From: Nannobrachium achirus
Lineage: Eukaryota; Chordata; Actinopteri; Myctophiformes; Myctophidae
Direction: 5' to 3'
Assembly: GCA_963921795.1 (NCBI GenBank)
Contig: OY997653.1
Location: 26,017,273 to 26,081,272 of the forward strand
Length of the DNA: 64,000 bases
Below, piece after piece: positions 27,001 through 42,000 of this stretch. Both the position numbers and the translations under genes were made by a program. The notes under the pieces were generated by a model that was not told the origin of the DNA, searched no databases, and was given only the letters and a program-made list of their open reading frames with translations. How positions within the stretch are numbered: position 1 is the first letter of the stretch; each line of letters begins with the position of its first letter.

Positions 27001-30000
27001 AAGATTTCTTTAGAATGAAGGGTTTCAAATCTAGGTTGGCATATTAGTGACTTGATTGCTAAATAAATAAATAAATGCATGTTATATTAGAAAATTCGGC
27101 TAAAAGACAAATTAAGTCTCGAAAAGTGTGCCGGTTATCCTTTCGTATTTCATTTCATTCCCTGAATATAGGCTAATATAACATGTCAACATTGTGTTTT
27201 AACGTTGTCTCTTGCCAGCTCCATGTGCCCCAGAGGACGTTGGTGCCAGTCTGGCGTGTACCAAATCAGCCGATGTGACCTGGGTAGGAAGCTCCAGTGC
27301 CACAGCTTACAATGTGACAGCAGTGGGTCAGGATGGACACATACATGACTGCTACACCAACAGTACCAGCTGTCAGATACCCAACATGCCCTGTGGACAA
27401 AACTATATCATCACAGTGACACCATATGCTGACTCCTGTGCTGGGAATCCCAGCATTCCTCATCACTTCATTGGAGGTACACAGAGAGAACAAGACTTAC
27501 AATCTAAAAGCCATGTACTAATCTGAACTCTCTCCAACAGACTTTGGTCAGACAAAGATGAGCTCATTTTACGTTTCATTTAATCAGTTGAAGCAATACA
27601 TTAAAAAGAATAACGTTGTTTTCTCTCCACGTGTTACCTCCATCTCTCCAGGTCCCTGCTCCCCCAGTAATGTTTCTGTTTCTACAGAATGTGGGGCAAG
27701 CACAGTGTCCTGGTCCCCCGTTTCAGGAGCAGAAACCTACATAGCAACAGCAAAAGCAGATGATGGACACAACCACACCTGTCACTCAAGCTCTGCACAC
27801 TCCTGCTCTTTCACTGATCTACACTGTGGTGGAAACTACTCTGTCAGTGTTGTAGCTTTTGAAAGAGGTTGTCACAGTGAACCAAGTTCACCTGTGGAAT
27901 TGAAAACAGGTGAGAAAATCTGTAATGCTGCCTTTAACATGTTAGGTTTAATCATGACCTTTTCACGAAGATTTGATTGGAATGAAGGTTTTAAAATCTA
28001 GGTTGCTAAATAAATAAACATGTTATGTTAGAACATTCGGCTGAAAGACAACTTAAGTCTCTAAAACTTTGTCATTTATCCTTTCGTGTTTCATTTAATT
28101 CCCTGAATATAGGCTAATATAACATGTCAACATTGTGTTTTAACTCTGTCTCTTGCCAGCTCCATGTGCCCCAGAGAACGTTGGTGCCAGTCTGGCGTGT
28201 CCCAACTCAGCCAATGTATCCTGGGTAGGAAGCTCCAGTGCCACAGCTTACAATGTGACAGCAGTGGGTCAGGATGGAGACATACATGACTGCTACACCA
28301 ACAGTACCAGCTGTCAGATACCCAACATGCCCTGTGGACAAAACTATATCATCACAGTGACACCATATGCTGACTCCTGTGCTGGGAATCCCAGCATTCC
28401 TCATCACTTCATTGGAGGTACACAGAGAGAACAAGACTTACAATCTAAAAGCCATGTACTAATCTGAACTCTCCCAACGGACTTTGGTCAGACAAAGATG
28501 AGCTCATTTTACGTTTCATTTAATCAGTTGAAGCAATACATTAAAAAGAATAACGTTGTTTTCTCTCCACGTGTTACCTCCATCTCTCCAGGTCCCTGCT
28601 CCCCCAGTAATGTTTCTGTTTCTACAGAATGTGGGGCTAGTACAGTGTCCTGGTCCCCTGTTTCAGGAGCAGAAACATACATAGCAACAGCAAAAGCACA
28701 TGATGGACACAACCACACCTGTAACTCAAGCTCTGCACACTCCTGCTCTTTCACTGATCTACACTGTGGTGGAAACTACTCTGTCAGTGTTGTAGCTTTT
28801 GAAAGAGGTTGTCACAGTGAACCAAGTTCACCTGTGGAATTGAAAACAGGTGAGAAAATCTGTAATGCTGCCTTTAACATGTTAGGTTTAATCATGATCT
28901 TTTCATGAAGATTTGATTGGAATGAAGGTTTTACAATCTAGTTTGCTAAATAAATAAACATGTTATGTTAGAACATTCGGCTGAAAGACAACTTAAGTCT
29001 CTAAAACTTTGTCATTTATCCTTTCGTGTTTCATTTAATTCCCTGAATATAGGCTAATATAACATGTCAACATTGTGTTTTAACTCTGTCTCTTGCCAGC
29101 TCCATGTGCCCCAGAGAACGTTGGTGCCAGTCTGGCGTGTCCCAACTCAGCCAATGTATCCTGGGTAGGAAGCTCCAGTGCCACAGCTTACAATGTGACA
29201 GCAGTGGGTCAGGATGGAGACATACATGACTGCTACACCAACAGTACCAGCTGTCAGATACCCAACATGCCCTGTGGCCAGAACTATACCATCACAGTGA
29301 CACCATATGCTGACTCCTGTGCTGGGAATCCTAGCATTCCTCATCACTTCATTGGAGGTAAACAGAGGGAACAACACTTACAATCTAAAAGCTATGTCCT
29401 AATCTGAATTGTCTCCAACAGACTACCTTGATCAGACAAAGATTAGCTCATTTTATATTTCGTTTAATCAGTTGAAGCAAAAAATTAAAAAGAATAACAT
29501 TGTTTTCTCTCCACTTGTTCTCTCCATCTCTCCAGGTCCCTGCTCCCCCAGTAATGTTTCTGTTTCTACAGAATGTGGGGCTAGCACAGTGTCCTGGTCC
29601 CCCGTTTCAGGAGCAGAAACCTACATAGCAACAGCAAAAGCACAAGATGGACACATCCACACCTGTAACTCAAGCTCTGCACACTCCTGTTCTTTCACTG
29701 ATCTACACTGTGGTGGAAACTACTCTGTCAGTGTTGTAGCTTTTGAAAGAGGTTGTCACAGTGAACCAAGTTCACTTGTGGAACTTAAAACAGGTGAGAG
29801 GATTTCACCAAATATTCTGTATGCTGCCTTTAACATGTTAGGTTTAATCATGATATGTTCAGGAAGATTTGTTTAGAATGAAGGGTTTCAAATCTAGGTT
29901 GGCATATTCGTGACTTGATTGCTAAATAAATAAATAAATGCATGTTATATTAGAAAATGTGCCAGTTATCCTTTCGTATTTAATTTAATTCCCTGAATAT

Positions 30001-33000
30001 AGGCTAATATAACATGTCAACATTGTGTTTTACCGTTGTCTCTTGCCAGCTCCATGTGCCCCAGAGAACGTTGGTGCCAGTCTGGCGTGTACCAAATCAG
30101 CCGATGTGACCTGGGTAGGAAGCTCCAGTGCCACAGCTTACAATGTGACAGCAGTGGGTCAGGATGGACACATACATGACTGCTACACCAACAGTACCAG
30201 CTGTCAGATACCCAACATGCCCTGTGGACAAAACTATATCATCACAGTGACACCATATGCTGACTCCTGTGCTGGGAATCCCAGCATTCCTCATCACTTC
30301 ATTGGAGGTACACAGAGAGAACAAGACTTACAATCTAAAAGCCATGTACTAATCTGAACACTCCCAACGGACTTTGGTCAGACAAAGATGAGCTCATTTT
30401 ACGGTTCATTTAATCAGTTGAAGCAATACATTAAAAAGAATAACGTTGTTTTCTCTCCACGTGTTACCTCCATCTCTCCAGGTCCCTGCTCCCCCAGTAA
30501 TGTTTCTGTTTCTACAGAATGTGGGGCAAGCACAGTGTCCTGGTCCCCCGTTTCAGGAGCAGAAACCTACATAGCAACAGCAAAAGCACATGATGGACAC
30601 AACCACACCTGTCACTCAAGCTCTGCACACTCCTGCTCTTTCACTGATCTACACTGTGGTGGAAACTATTCTGTCAGTGTTGTAGCTTTTGAAAGAGGTT
30701 GTCACAGTGAACCAAGTTCACCCGTGGAATTGAAAACAGGTGAGAAAATCTGTAATGCTGCCTTTAACATGTTAGGTTTAATCATGACCTTTTCACGAAG
30801 ATTTGATTGGAATGAAGGTTTTAAAATCTAGGTTGCTAAATAAATAAACATGTTATGTTAGAACATTCGGCTGAAAGACAACTTAAGTCTCTAAAACTTT
30901 GTCATTTATCCTTTCGTGTTTCATTTAATTCCCTGAATATAGGCTAATATAACATGTCAACATTGTCTTTTAACTCTGTCTCTTGCCAGCTCCATGTGCC
31001 CCAGAGAACGTTGGTGCCAGTCTGGCGTGTCCCAACTCAGCCAATGTATCCTGGGTAGGAAGCTCCAGTGCCACAGCTTACAATGTGACAGCAGTGAGTC
31101 AGGATGGACACATACATGACTGCTACACCAACAGTACCAGCTGTCAGATACCCAACATGCCCTGTGGCCAGAACTATACCATCACAGTGACACCATATGC
31201 TGACTCCTGTGCTGGGAAACCTAGCATTCCTCATCACTTCATTGGAGGTAAACAGAGGGAAAAACACTTACAATCTAAAAGCTATGTCCTAATCTGAATT
31301 GTCTCCAACAGACTACCTTGATCAGACAAAGATTAGCTCATTTTATATTTCATTTAATCAGTTGAAGCAAAAAATTAAAAAGAATAACCTTGTTTTCTCT
31401 CCACTTGTTCTCTCCATCTCTCCAGGTCCCTGCTCCCCCAGTAATGTTTCTGTTTCTACAGAATGTGGGGCTAGCACAGTGTCCTGGTCCCCCGTTTCAG
31501 GAGCAGAAACCTACATAGCAACAGCAAAAGCACAAGATGGACACATCCACACCTGTAACTCAAGCTCTGCAAACTCCTGTTCTTTCACTGATCTACATTG
31601 TGGTGGAAACTACTCTGTCAGTGTTGTAGCTTTTGAAAGAGGTTGTCAAAGTGAACCAAGTTCACTTGTGGAACTTAAAACAGGTGAGAGGATTTCACCA
31701 AATATTCTGTATGCTGCCTTTAACATGTTAGGTTTAATCATGATATGTTCAGGAAGATTTCTTTAGAATGAAGGGTTTCAAATCTAGGTTGGCATATTAG
31801 TGACTTGATTGCTAAATAAATAAATAAATGCATGTTATATTAGAAAATTCGGCTAAAAGACAAATTAAGTCTCGAAAAGTGTGCCGGTTATCCTTTCGTA
31901 TTTCATTTCATTCCCTGAATATAGGCTAATATAACATGTCAACATTGTGTTTTAACGTTGTCTCTTGCCAGCTCCATGTGCCCCAGAGGACGTTGGTGCC
32001 AGTCTGGCGTGTACCAAATCAGCCGATGTGACCTGGGTAGGAAGCTCCAGTGCCACAGCTTACAATGTGACAGCAGTGGGTCAGGATGGACACATACATG
32101 ACTGCTACACCAACAGTACCAGCTGTCAGATACCCAACATGCCCTGTGGACAAAACTATATCATCACAGTGACACCATATGCTGACTCCTGTGCTGGGAA
32201 TCCCAGCATTCCTCATCACTTCATTGGAGGTACACAGAGAGAACAAGACTTACAATCTAAAAGCCATGTACTAATCTGAACTCTCCCAACGGACTTTGGT
32301 CAGACAAAGATGAGCTCATTTTACGGTTCATTTAATCAGTTGAAGCAATACATTAAAAAGAATAACGTTGTTTTCTCTCCACGTGTTACCTCCATTTCTC
32401 CAGGTCCCTGCTCCCCCAGTAATGTTTCTGTTTCTACAGAATGTGGGGCAAGCACAGTGTCCTGGTCCCCCGTTTCAGGAGCAGAAACCTACATAGCAAC
32501 AGCAAAAGCACATGATGGACACAACCACACCTGTCACTCAAGCTCTGCACACTCCTGCTCTTTCACTGATCTACACTGTGGTGGAAACTATTCTGTCAGT
32601 GTTGTAGCTTTTGAAAGAGGTTGTCACAGTGAACCAAGTTCACCTGTGGAATTGAAAACAGGTGAGAAAATCTGTAATGCTGCCTTTAACATGTTAGGTT
32701 TAATCATGACCTTTTCACGAAGATTTGATTGGAATGAAGGTTTTAAAATCTAGGTTGCTAAATAAATAAACATGTTATGTTAGAACATTCGGCTGAAAGA
32801 CAACTTAAGTCTCTAAAACTTTGTCATTTATCCTTTCGTGTTTCATTTAATTCCCTGAATATAGGCTAATATAACATGTCAACATTGTCTTTTAACTCTG
32901 TCTCTTGCCAGCTCCATGTGCCCCAGAGAACGTTGGTGCCAGTCTGGCGTGTCCCAACTCAGCCAATGTATCCTGGGTAGGAAGCTCCAGTGCCACAGCT

Positions 33001-36000
33001 TACAATGTGACAGCAGTGAGTCAGGATGGACACATACATGACTGCTACACCAACAGTACCAGCTGTCAGATACCCAACATGCCCTGTGGCCAGAACTATA
33101 CCATCACAGTGACACCATATGCTGACTCCTGTGCTGGGAATCCTAGCATTCCTCATCACTTCATTGGAGGTAAACAGAGGGAAAAACACTTACAATCTAA
33201 AAGCTATGTCCTAATCTGAATTGTCTCCAACAGACTACCTTGATCAGACAAAGATTAGCTCATTTTATATTTCATTTAATCAGTTGAAGCAAAAAATTAA
33301 AAAGAATAACCTTGTTTTCTCTCCACTTGTTCTCTCCATCTCTCCAGGTCCCTGCTCCCCCAGTAATGTTTCTGTTTCTACAGAATGTGGGGCTAGCACA
33401 GTGTCCTGGTCCCCCGTTTCAGGAGCAGAAACCTACATAGCAACAGCAAAAGCACAAGATGGACACATCCACACCTGTAACTCAAGCTCTGCAAACTCCT
33501 GTTCTTTCACTGATCTACATTGTGGTGGAAACTACTCTGTCAGTGTTGTAGCTTTTGAAAGAGGTTGTCAAAGTGAACCAAGTTCACTTGTGGAACTTAA
33601 AACAGGTGAGAGGATTTCACCAAATATTCTGTATGCTGCCTTTAACATGTTAGGTTTAATCATGATATGTTCAGGAAGATTTCTTTAGAATGAAGGGTTT
33701 CAAATCTAGGTTGGCATATTAGTGACTTGATTGCTAAATAAATAAATAAATGCATGTTATATTAGAAAATTCGGCTAAAAGACAAATTAAGTCTCGAAAA
33801 GTGTGCCGGTTATCCTTTCGTATTTCATTTCATTCCCTGAATATAGGCTAATATAACATGTCAACATTGTGTTTTAACGTTGTCTCTTGCCAGCTCCATG
33901 TGCCCCAGAGGACGTTGGTGCCAGTCTGGCGTGTACCAAATCAGCCGATGTGACCTGGGTAGGAAGCTCCAGTGCCACAGCTTACAATGTGACAGCAGTG
34001 GGTCAGGATGGACACATACATGACTGCTACACCAACAGTACCAGCTGTCAGATACCCAACATGCCCTGTGGACAAAACTATATCATCACAGTGACACCAT
34101 ATGCTGACTCCTGTGCTGGGAATCCCAGCATTCCTCATCACTTCATTGGAGGTACACAGAGAGAACAAGACTTACAATCTAAAAGCCATGTACTAATCTG
34201 AACTCTCTCCAACAGACTTTGGTCAGACAAAGATGAGCTCATTTTACGTTTAATTTAATCAGTTGAAGCAATACATTAAAAAGAATAACGTTGTTTTCTC
34301 TCCACGTGTTACCTCCATCTCTCCAGGTCCCTGCTCCCCCAGTAATGTTTCTGTTTCTACAGAATGTGGGGCAAGCACAGTGTCCTGGTCCCCCGTTTCA
34401 GGAGCAGAAACCTACATAGCAACAGCAAAAGCAGATGATGGACACAACCACACCTGTCACTCAAGCTCTGCACACTCCTGCTCTTTCACTGATCTACACT
34501 GTGGTGGAAACTACTCTGTCAGTGTTGTAGCTTTTGAAAGAGGTTGTCACAGTGAACCAAGTTCACCTGTGGAATTGAAAACAGGTGAGAAAATCTGTAA
34601 TGCTGCCTTTAACATGTTAGGTTTAATCATGACCTTTTCACGAAGATTTGATTGGAATGAAGGTTTTAAAATCTAGGTTGCTAAATAAATAAACATGTTA
34701 TGTTAGAACATTCGGCTGAAAGACAACTTAAGTCTCTAAAACTTTGTCATTTATCCTTTCGTGTTTCATTTAATTCCCTGAATATAGGCTAATATAACAT
34801 GTCAACATTGTGTTTTAACTCTGTCTCTTGCCAGCTCCATGTGCCCCAGAGAACGTTGGTGCCAGTCTGGAGTGTCCCAACTCAGCCAATGTATCCTGGG
34901 TAGGAAGCTCCAGTGCCACAGCTTACAATGTGACAGCAGTGGGTCAGGATGGAGACATACATGACTGCTACACCAACAGTACCAGCTGTCAGATACCCAA
35001 CATGCCCTGTGGACAAAACTATATCATCACAGTGACACCATATGCTGACTCCTGTGCTGGGAATCCCAGCATTCCTCATCACTTCATTGGAGGTACACAG
35101 AGAGAACAAGACTTACAATCTAAAAGCCATGTACTAATCTGAACTCTCTCCAACAGACTTTGGTCAGACAAAGATGAGCTCATTTTACGTTTCATTTAAT
35201 CAGTTGAAGCAATACATTAAAAAGAATAACGTTGTTTTCTCTCCACGTGTTACCTCCATCTCTCCAGGTCCCTGCTCCCCTAGTAATGTTTCTGTTTCTA
35301 CAGAATGTGGGGCTAGTACAGTGTCCTGGTCCCCCGTTTCAGGAGCAGAAACATACATAGCAACAGCAAAAGCACATGATGGACACAACCACACCTGTAA
35401 CTCAAGCTCTGCACACTCCTGCTCTTTCACTGATCTACACTGTGGTGGAAACTACTCTGTCAGTGTTGTAGCTTTTGAAAGAGGTTGTGACAGTGAACCA
35501 AGTTCACCTGTGGAACTAAAAACAGGTGAGAAGATGTCACCAACTATTCTGTAATGCTGCCTTTAACATGTTAGGTTTAATCGTGATCTTTTCAGGAAGA
35601 TTTGTTTAGAATGAAGGGTTTCAAATCTAGGTTGGCCTAAGTGACTTGATTGCTAAATAAATAAACATATTATATCAGAACATTTGGCTAAAAGACAAAT
35701 TAATTCTCTAAAAGTGTGTCATTTATCCTTTCACATTTAATTTAATTCCCTGAATATAGGCTAATATAACATGTCAACATTGTGTTTTACCGTTGTCTCT
35801 TGCCAGCTCCATGTGCCCCAGAGAACGTTGGTGCCAGTCTGGCGTGTCCCAACTCGGCCCATGTGACCTGGGTAGGAAGCTCCAGTGCCACAGCTTACAA
35901 TGTGACAGCAGTGGGTCAGGATGGACACATACATGAGTGCTACACCAACAGTACCAGCTGTCAGATACCCAACATGTACTGTGGCCAGAACTATACCATC

Positions 36001-39000
36001 ACAGTGACACCATATGCTGACTCCTGTGCTGGGAATCCCAGCATTCCTCATCACTTCATTGGTACACAGATAGAACAAGACTTAAAGATCTAAATGCTCC
36101 GTACTACTAAACTGAATTGTCTCCAACAGACTACTTTGATAAGAAAAGGATTAGTTCATTTTATGTTTCACTTAATCAGTTGAAGCAAAAAAAATGTAAA
36201 AGAATAATGTTGTTTTCTCTCCACTTGTTCTCTCCATCTCTCCAGGTCCCTGCTCCCCCAGTAATGTTTCTGTTTCTACAGAATGTGGGGCAAGCACAGT
36301 GTCCTGGTCCCCCGTTTCAGGAGCAGAAACCTACATAGCAACAGCAAAAGCACATGATGGACACAACCACACCTGTCACTCAAGCTCTGCACACTCCTGC
36401 TCTTTCACTGATCTACACTGTGGTGGAAACTATTCTGTCAGTGTTGTAGCTTTTGAAAGAGGTTGTCACAGTGAACCAAGTTCACCTGTGGAATTGAAAA
36501 CAGGTGAGAAAATCTGTAATGCTGCCTTTAACATGTTAGGTTTAATCATGATCTTTTCATGAAGATTTGATTGGAATGAAGGTTTTAAAATCTAGGTTGC
36601 TAAATAAATAAACATGTTATGTTAGAACATTCGGCTGAAAGACAACTTAAGTCTCTAAAACTTTGTCATTTATCCTTTCGTATTTCATTTCATTCCCTGA
36701 ATATAGGCTAATATAACATGTCAACATTGTGTTTTAACGTTGTCTCTTGCCAGCTCCATGTGCCCCAGAGAACGTTGGTGCCAGTCTGGCGTGTACCAAA
36801 TCAGCCGATGTGACCTGGGTAGGAAGCTCCAGTGCCACAGCTTACAATGTGACAGCAGTGGGTCAGGATGGACACATACATGACTGCTACACCAACAGTA
36901 CCAGCTGTCAGATACCCAACATGCCCTGTGGCCAGAACTATACCATCACAGTGACACCATATGCTGACTCCTGTGCTGGGAATCCTAGCATTCCTCATCA
37001 CTTCATTGGAGGTAAACAGAGGGAACAACACTTACAATCTAAAAGCTATGTCCTAATCTGAATTGTCTCCAACAGACTACCTTGATCAGACAAAGATTAG
37101 CTCATTTTATATTTCATTTAATCAGTTGAAGCAAAAAATTAAAAAGAATAGCCTTGTTTTCTCTCCACTTGTTCTCTCTATCTCTCCAGGTCCCTGCTCC
37201 CCCAGTAATGTTTCTGTTTCTACAGAATGTGGGGCTAGCACAGTGTCCTGGTCCCCCGTTTCAGGAGCAGAAACCTACATAGCAACAGCAAAAGCACAAG
37301 ATGGACACATCCACACCTGTAACTCAAGCTCTGCACACTCCTGTTCTTTCACTGATCTACACTGTGGTGGAAACTACTCTGTCAGTGTTGTAGCTTTTGA
37401 AAGAGGTTGTCACAGTGAACCAAGTTCACTTGTGGAACTTAAAACAGGTGAGAGGATTTCACCAAATATTCTGTATGCTGCCTTTAACATGTTAGGTTAA
37501 ATCATCATGATATGTTCAGGAAGATTTGTTTAGAATGAAGGGTTTCAAATCTAGGTTGGCATATTAGTGACTTGATTGCTAAATAAATAAATAAATGCAT
37601 GTTATATTAGAAAATTCGGCTAAAAGACAAATTAAGTCTCGAAAAGTGTGCCAGTTATCCTTTCGTATTTCATTTCATTCCCTGAATATAGGCTAATATA
37701 ACATGTCAACATTGTGTTTTAACGTTGTCTCTTGCCAGCTCCATGTGCCCCAGAGAACGTTGGTGCCAGTCTGGCGTGTACCAAATCAGCCGATGTGACC
37801 TGGGTAGGAAGCTCCAGTGCCACAGCTTACAATGTGACAGCAGTGGGTCAGGATGGACACATACATGACTGCTACACCAACAGTACCAGCTGTCAGATAC
37901 CCAACATGCCCTGTGGACAAAACTATATCATCACAGTGACACCATATGCTGACTCCTGTGCTGGGAATCCCAGCATTCCTCATCACTTCATTGGAGGTAC
38001 ACAGAGAGAACAAGACTTACAATCTAAAAGCCATGTACTAATCTGAACTCTCCCAACAGACTTTGGTCAGACAAAGATGAGCTCATTTTACGTTTCATTT
38101 AATCAGTTGAAGCAATACATTAAAAAGAATAACGTTGTTTTCTCTCCACGTGTTACCTCCATCTCTCCAGGTCCCTGCTCCCCCAGTAATGTTTCTGTTT
38201 CTACTGAATGTGGGGCTAGTACAGTGTCCTGGTCCCCTGTTTCAGGAGCAGAAACATACATAGCAACAGCAAAAGCACATGATGGACACAACCACACCTG
38301 TAACTCAAGCTCTGCACACTCCTGCTCTTTCACTGATCTACACTGTGGTGGAAACTACTCTGTCAGTGTTGTAGCTTTTGAAAGAGGTTGTGACAGTGAA
38401 CCAAGTTCACCTGTGGAACTGAAAACAGGTGAGAAGATGTCACCAACTATTCTGTAATGCTGCCTTTAACATGTTAGGTTTAATCATGATCTTTTCAGGA
38501 AGATTTGTTTAGAATGAAGGGTTTCAAATCTAGGTTGGCCTAAGTGACTTGATTGCTAAATAAATAAACATATTATATCAGAACATTTGGCTAAAAGACA
38601 AATTAATTCTCTAAAAGTGTGTCATTTATCCTTTCACATTTAATTTAATTCCCTGAATATAGGCTAATATAACATGTCAACATTGTGTTTTACCGTTGTC
38701 TCTTGCCAGCTCCATGTGCCCCAGAGAACGTTGGTGCCAGTCTGGAGTGTCCCAACTCGGCCCATGTGACCTGGGTAGGAAGCTCCAGTGCCACAGCTTA
38801 CAATGTGACAGCAGTGGGTCAGGATGGACACATACATGAGTGCTACACCAACAGTACCAGCTGTCAGATACCCAACATGTACTGTGGCCAGAACTATACC
38901 ATCACAGTGACACCATATGCTGACTCCTGTGCTGGGAATCCCAGCATTCCTCATCACTTCATTGGTACACAGATAGAACAAGACTTAAAGATCTAAATGC

Positions 39001-42000
39001 TCCGTACTACTAAACTGAATTGTCTCCAACAGACTACTTTGATCAGAAAAGGATTAGTTCATTTTATGTTTCACTTAATCAGTTGAAGCAAAAAAAAATG
39101 TAAAAGAATAATGTTGTTTTCTCTCCACTTGTTCTCTCCATCTCTCCAGGTCCCTGCTCCCCCAGTAATGTTTCTGTTTCTACAGAATGTGGGGCAAGCA
39201 CAGTGTCCTGGTCCCCCGTTTCAGGAGCAGAAACCTACATAGCAACAGCAAAAGCACATGATGGACACAACCACACCTGTCACTCAAGCTCTGCACACTC
39301 CTGCTCTTTCACTGATCTACACTGTGGTGGAAACTATTCTGTCAGTGTTGTAGCTTTTGAAAGAGGTTGTCACAGTGAACCAAGTTCACCTGTGGAATTG
39401 AAAACAGGTGAGAAAATCTGTAATGCTGCCTTTAACATGTTAGGTTTAATCATGATCTTTTCATGAAGATTTGATTGGAATGAAGGTTTTAAAATCTAGG
39501 TTGCTAAATAAATAACATGTTATGTTAGAACATTCGGCTGAAAGACAACTTAAGTCTCTAAAACTTTGTCATTTATCCTTTCGTGTTTCATTTAATTCCC
39601 TGAATATAGGCTAATATAACATGTCAACATTGTGTTTTAACTCTGTCTCTTGCCAGCTCCATGTGCCCCAGAGAACGTTGGTGCCAGTCTGGCGTGTCCC
39701 AACTCAGCCAATGTATCCTGGGTAGAAAGCTCCAGTGCCACAGCTTACAATGTGACAGCAGTGGGTCAGGATGGACACATACATGACTGCTACACCAACA
39801 GTACCAGCTGTCAGATACCCAACATGCCCTGTGGCCAGAACTATACCATCACAGTGACACCATATATTGACTCCTGTGCTGGGAATCCTAGCATTCCTCA
39901 TCACTTCATTGGAGGTAAACAGAGGGAACAACACTTACAATCTAAAAGCTATGTCCTAATCTGAATTGTCTCCAACAGACTACCTTGATCAGACAAAGAT
40001 TAGCTCATTTTATATTTCATTTAATCAGTTGAAGCAAAAAATTAAAAAGAATAACCTTGTTTTCTCTCCACTTGTTCTCTCTATCTCTCCAGGTCCCTGC
40101 TCCCCCAGTAATGTTTCTGTTTCTACAGAATGTGGGGCTAGCACAGTGTCCTGGTCCCCCGTTTCAGGAGCAGAAACCTACATAGCAACAGCAAAAGCAC
40201 AAGATGGACACATCCACACCTGTAACTCAAGCTCTGCAAACTCCTGTTCTTTCACTGATCTACACTGTGGTGGAAACTACTCTGTCAGTGTTGTAGCTTT
40301 TGAAAGAGGTTGTCAAAGTGAACCAAGTTCACTTGTGGAACTTAAAACAGGTGAGAGGATTTCACCAAATATTCTGTATGCTGCCTTTAACATGTTAGGT
40401 TTAATCATGATATGTTCAGGAAGATTTGTTTAGAATGAAGGGTTTCAAATCTAGGTTGGCATATTAGTGACTTGATTGCTAAATAAATAAATAAATGCAT
40501 GTTAAATTAGAAAATTCGGCTAAAAGACAAATTAAGTCTCGAAAAGTGTGCCGGTTATCCTTTCGTATTTCATTTCATTCCCTGAATATAGGCTAATATA
40601 ACATGTCAACATTGTGTTTTAACGTTGTCTCTTGCCAGCTCCATGTGCCCCAGAGAACGTTGGTGCCAGTCTGGCGTGTACCAAATCAGCCGATGTGACC
40701 TGGGTAGGAAGCTCCAGTGCCACAGCTTACAATGTGACAGCAGTGGGTCAGGATGGACACATACATGACTGCTACACCAACAGTACCAGCTGTCAGATAC
40801 CCAACATGCCCTGTGGACAAAACTATATCATCACAGTGACACCATATGCTGACTCCTGTGCTGGGAATCCCAGCATTCCTCATCACTTCATTGGAGGTAC
40901 ACAGAGAGAACAAGACTTACAATCTAAAAGCCATGTACTAATCTGAACTCTCTCCAACAGACTTTGGTCAGACAAAGATGAGCTCATTTTACGTTTCATT
41001 TAATCAGTTGAAGCAATACATTAAAAAGAATAACGTTGTTTTCTCTCCACGTGTTACCTCCATCTCTCCAGGTCCCTGCTCCCCCAGTAATGTTTCTGTT
41101 TCTACAGAATGTGGGGCAAGCACAGTGTCCTGGTCCCCCGTTTCAGGAGCAGAAACCTACATAGCAACAGCAAAAGCACATGATGGACACAACCACACCT
41201 GTCACTCAAGCTCTGCACACTCCTGCTCTTTCACTGATCTACACTGTGGTGGAAACTATTCTGTCAGTGTTGTAGCTTTTGAAAGAGGTTGTCACAGTGA
41301 ACCAAGTTCACCTGTGGAATTGAAAACAGGTGAGAAAATCTGTAATGCTGCCTTTAACATGTTAGGTTTAATCATGACCTTTTCACGAAGATTTGATTGG
41401 AATGAAGGTTTTAAAATCTAGGTTGCTAAATAAATAAACATGTTATGTTAGAACATTCGGCTGAAAGACAACTTAAGTCTCTAAAACTTTGTCATTTATC
41501 CTTTCGTGTTTCATTTAATTCCCTGAATATAGGCTAATATAACATGTCAACATTGTGTTTTAACTCTGTCTCTTGCCAGCTCCATGTGCCCCAGAGAACG
41601 TTGGTGCCAGTCTGGCGTGTCCCAACTCAGCCAATGTATCCTGGGTAGGAAGCTCCAGTGCCACAGCTTACAATGTGACAGCAGTGGGTCAGGATGGACA
41701 CATACATGACTGCTACACCAACAGTACCAGCTGTCAGATACCTAACATGCCCTGTGGCCAGAACTATACCATCACAGTGACACCATATGCTGACTCCTGT
41801 GCTGGGAATCCTGGCATTCCTCATCACTTCATTGGAGGTAAACAGAGGGAACAACACTTACAATCTAAAAGCTATGTCCTAATCTGAATTGTCTCCAACA
41901 GACTACCTTGATCAGACAAAGATTAGCTCATTTTATATTTCATTTAATCAGTTGAAGCAAAAAATTAAAAAGAATAACCTTGTTTTCTCTCCACTTGTTC

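Larger units (their letters stand above)
23521..34954 (+). repeat. 11,434-bp tandem duplication, copy 2
   Basis: Counterpart of 12087-23520. The same offset still matches to about 35280, where a C/T difference in exon 73 starts divergence into B2 sequence. Confidence 0.88.
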
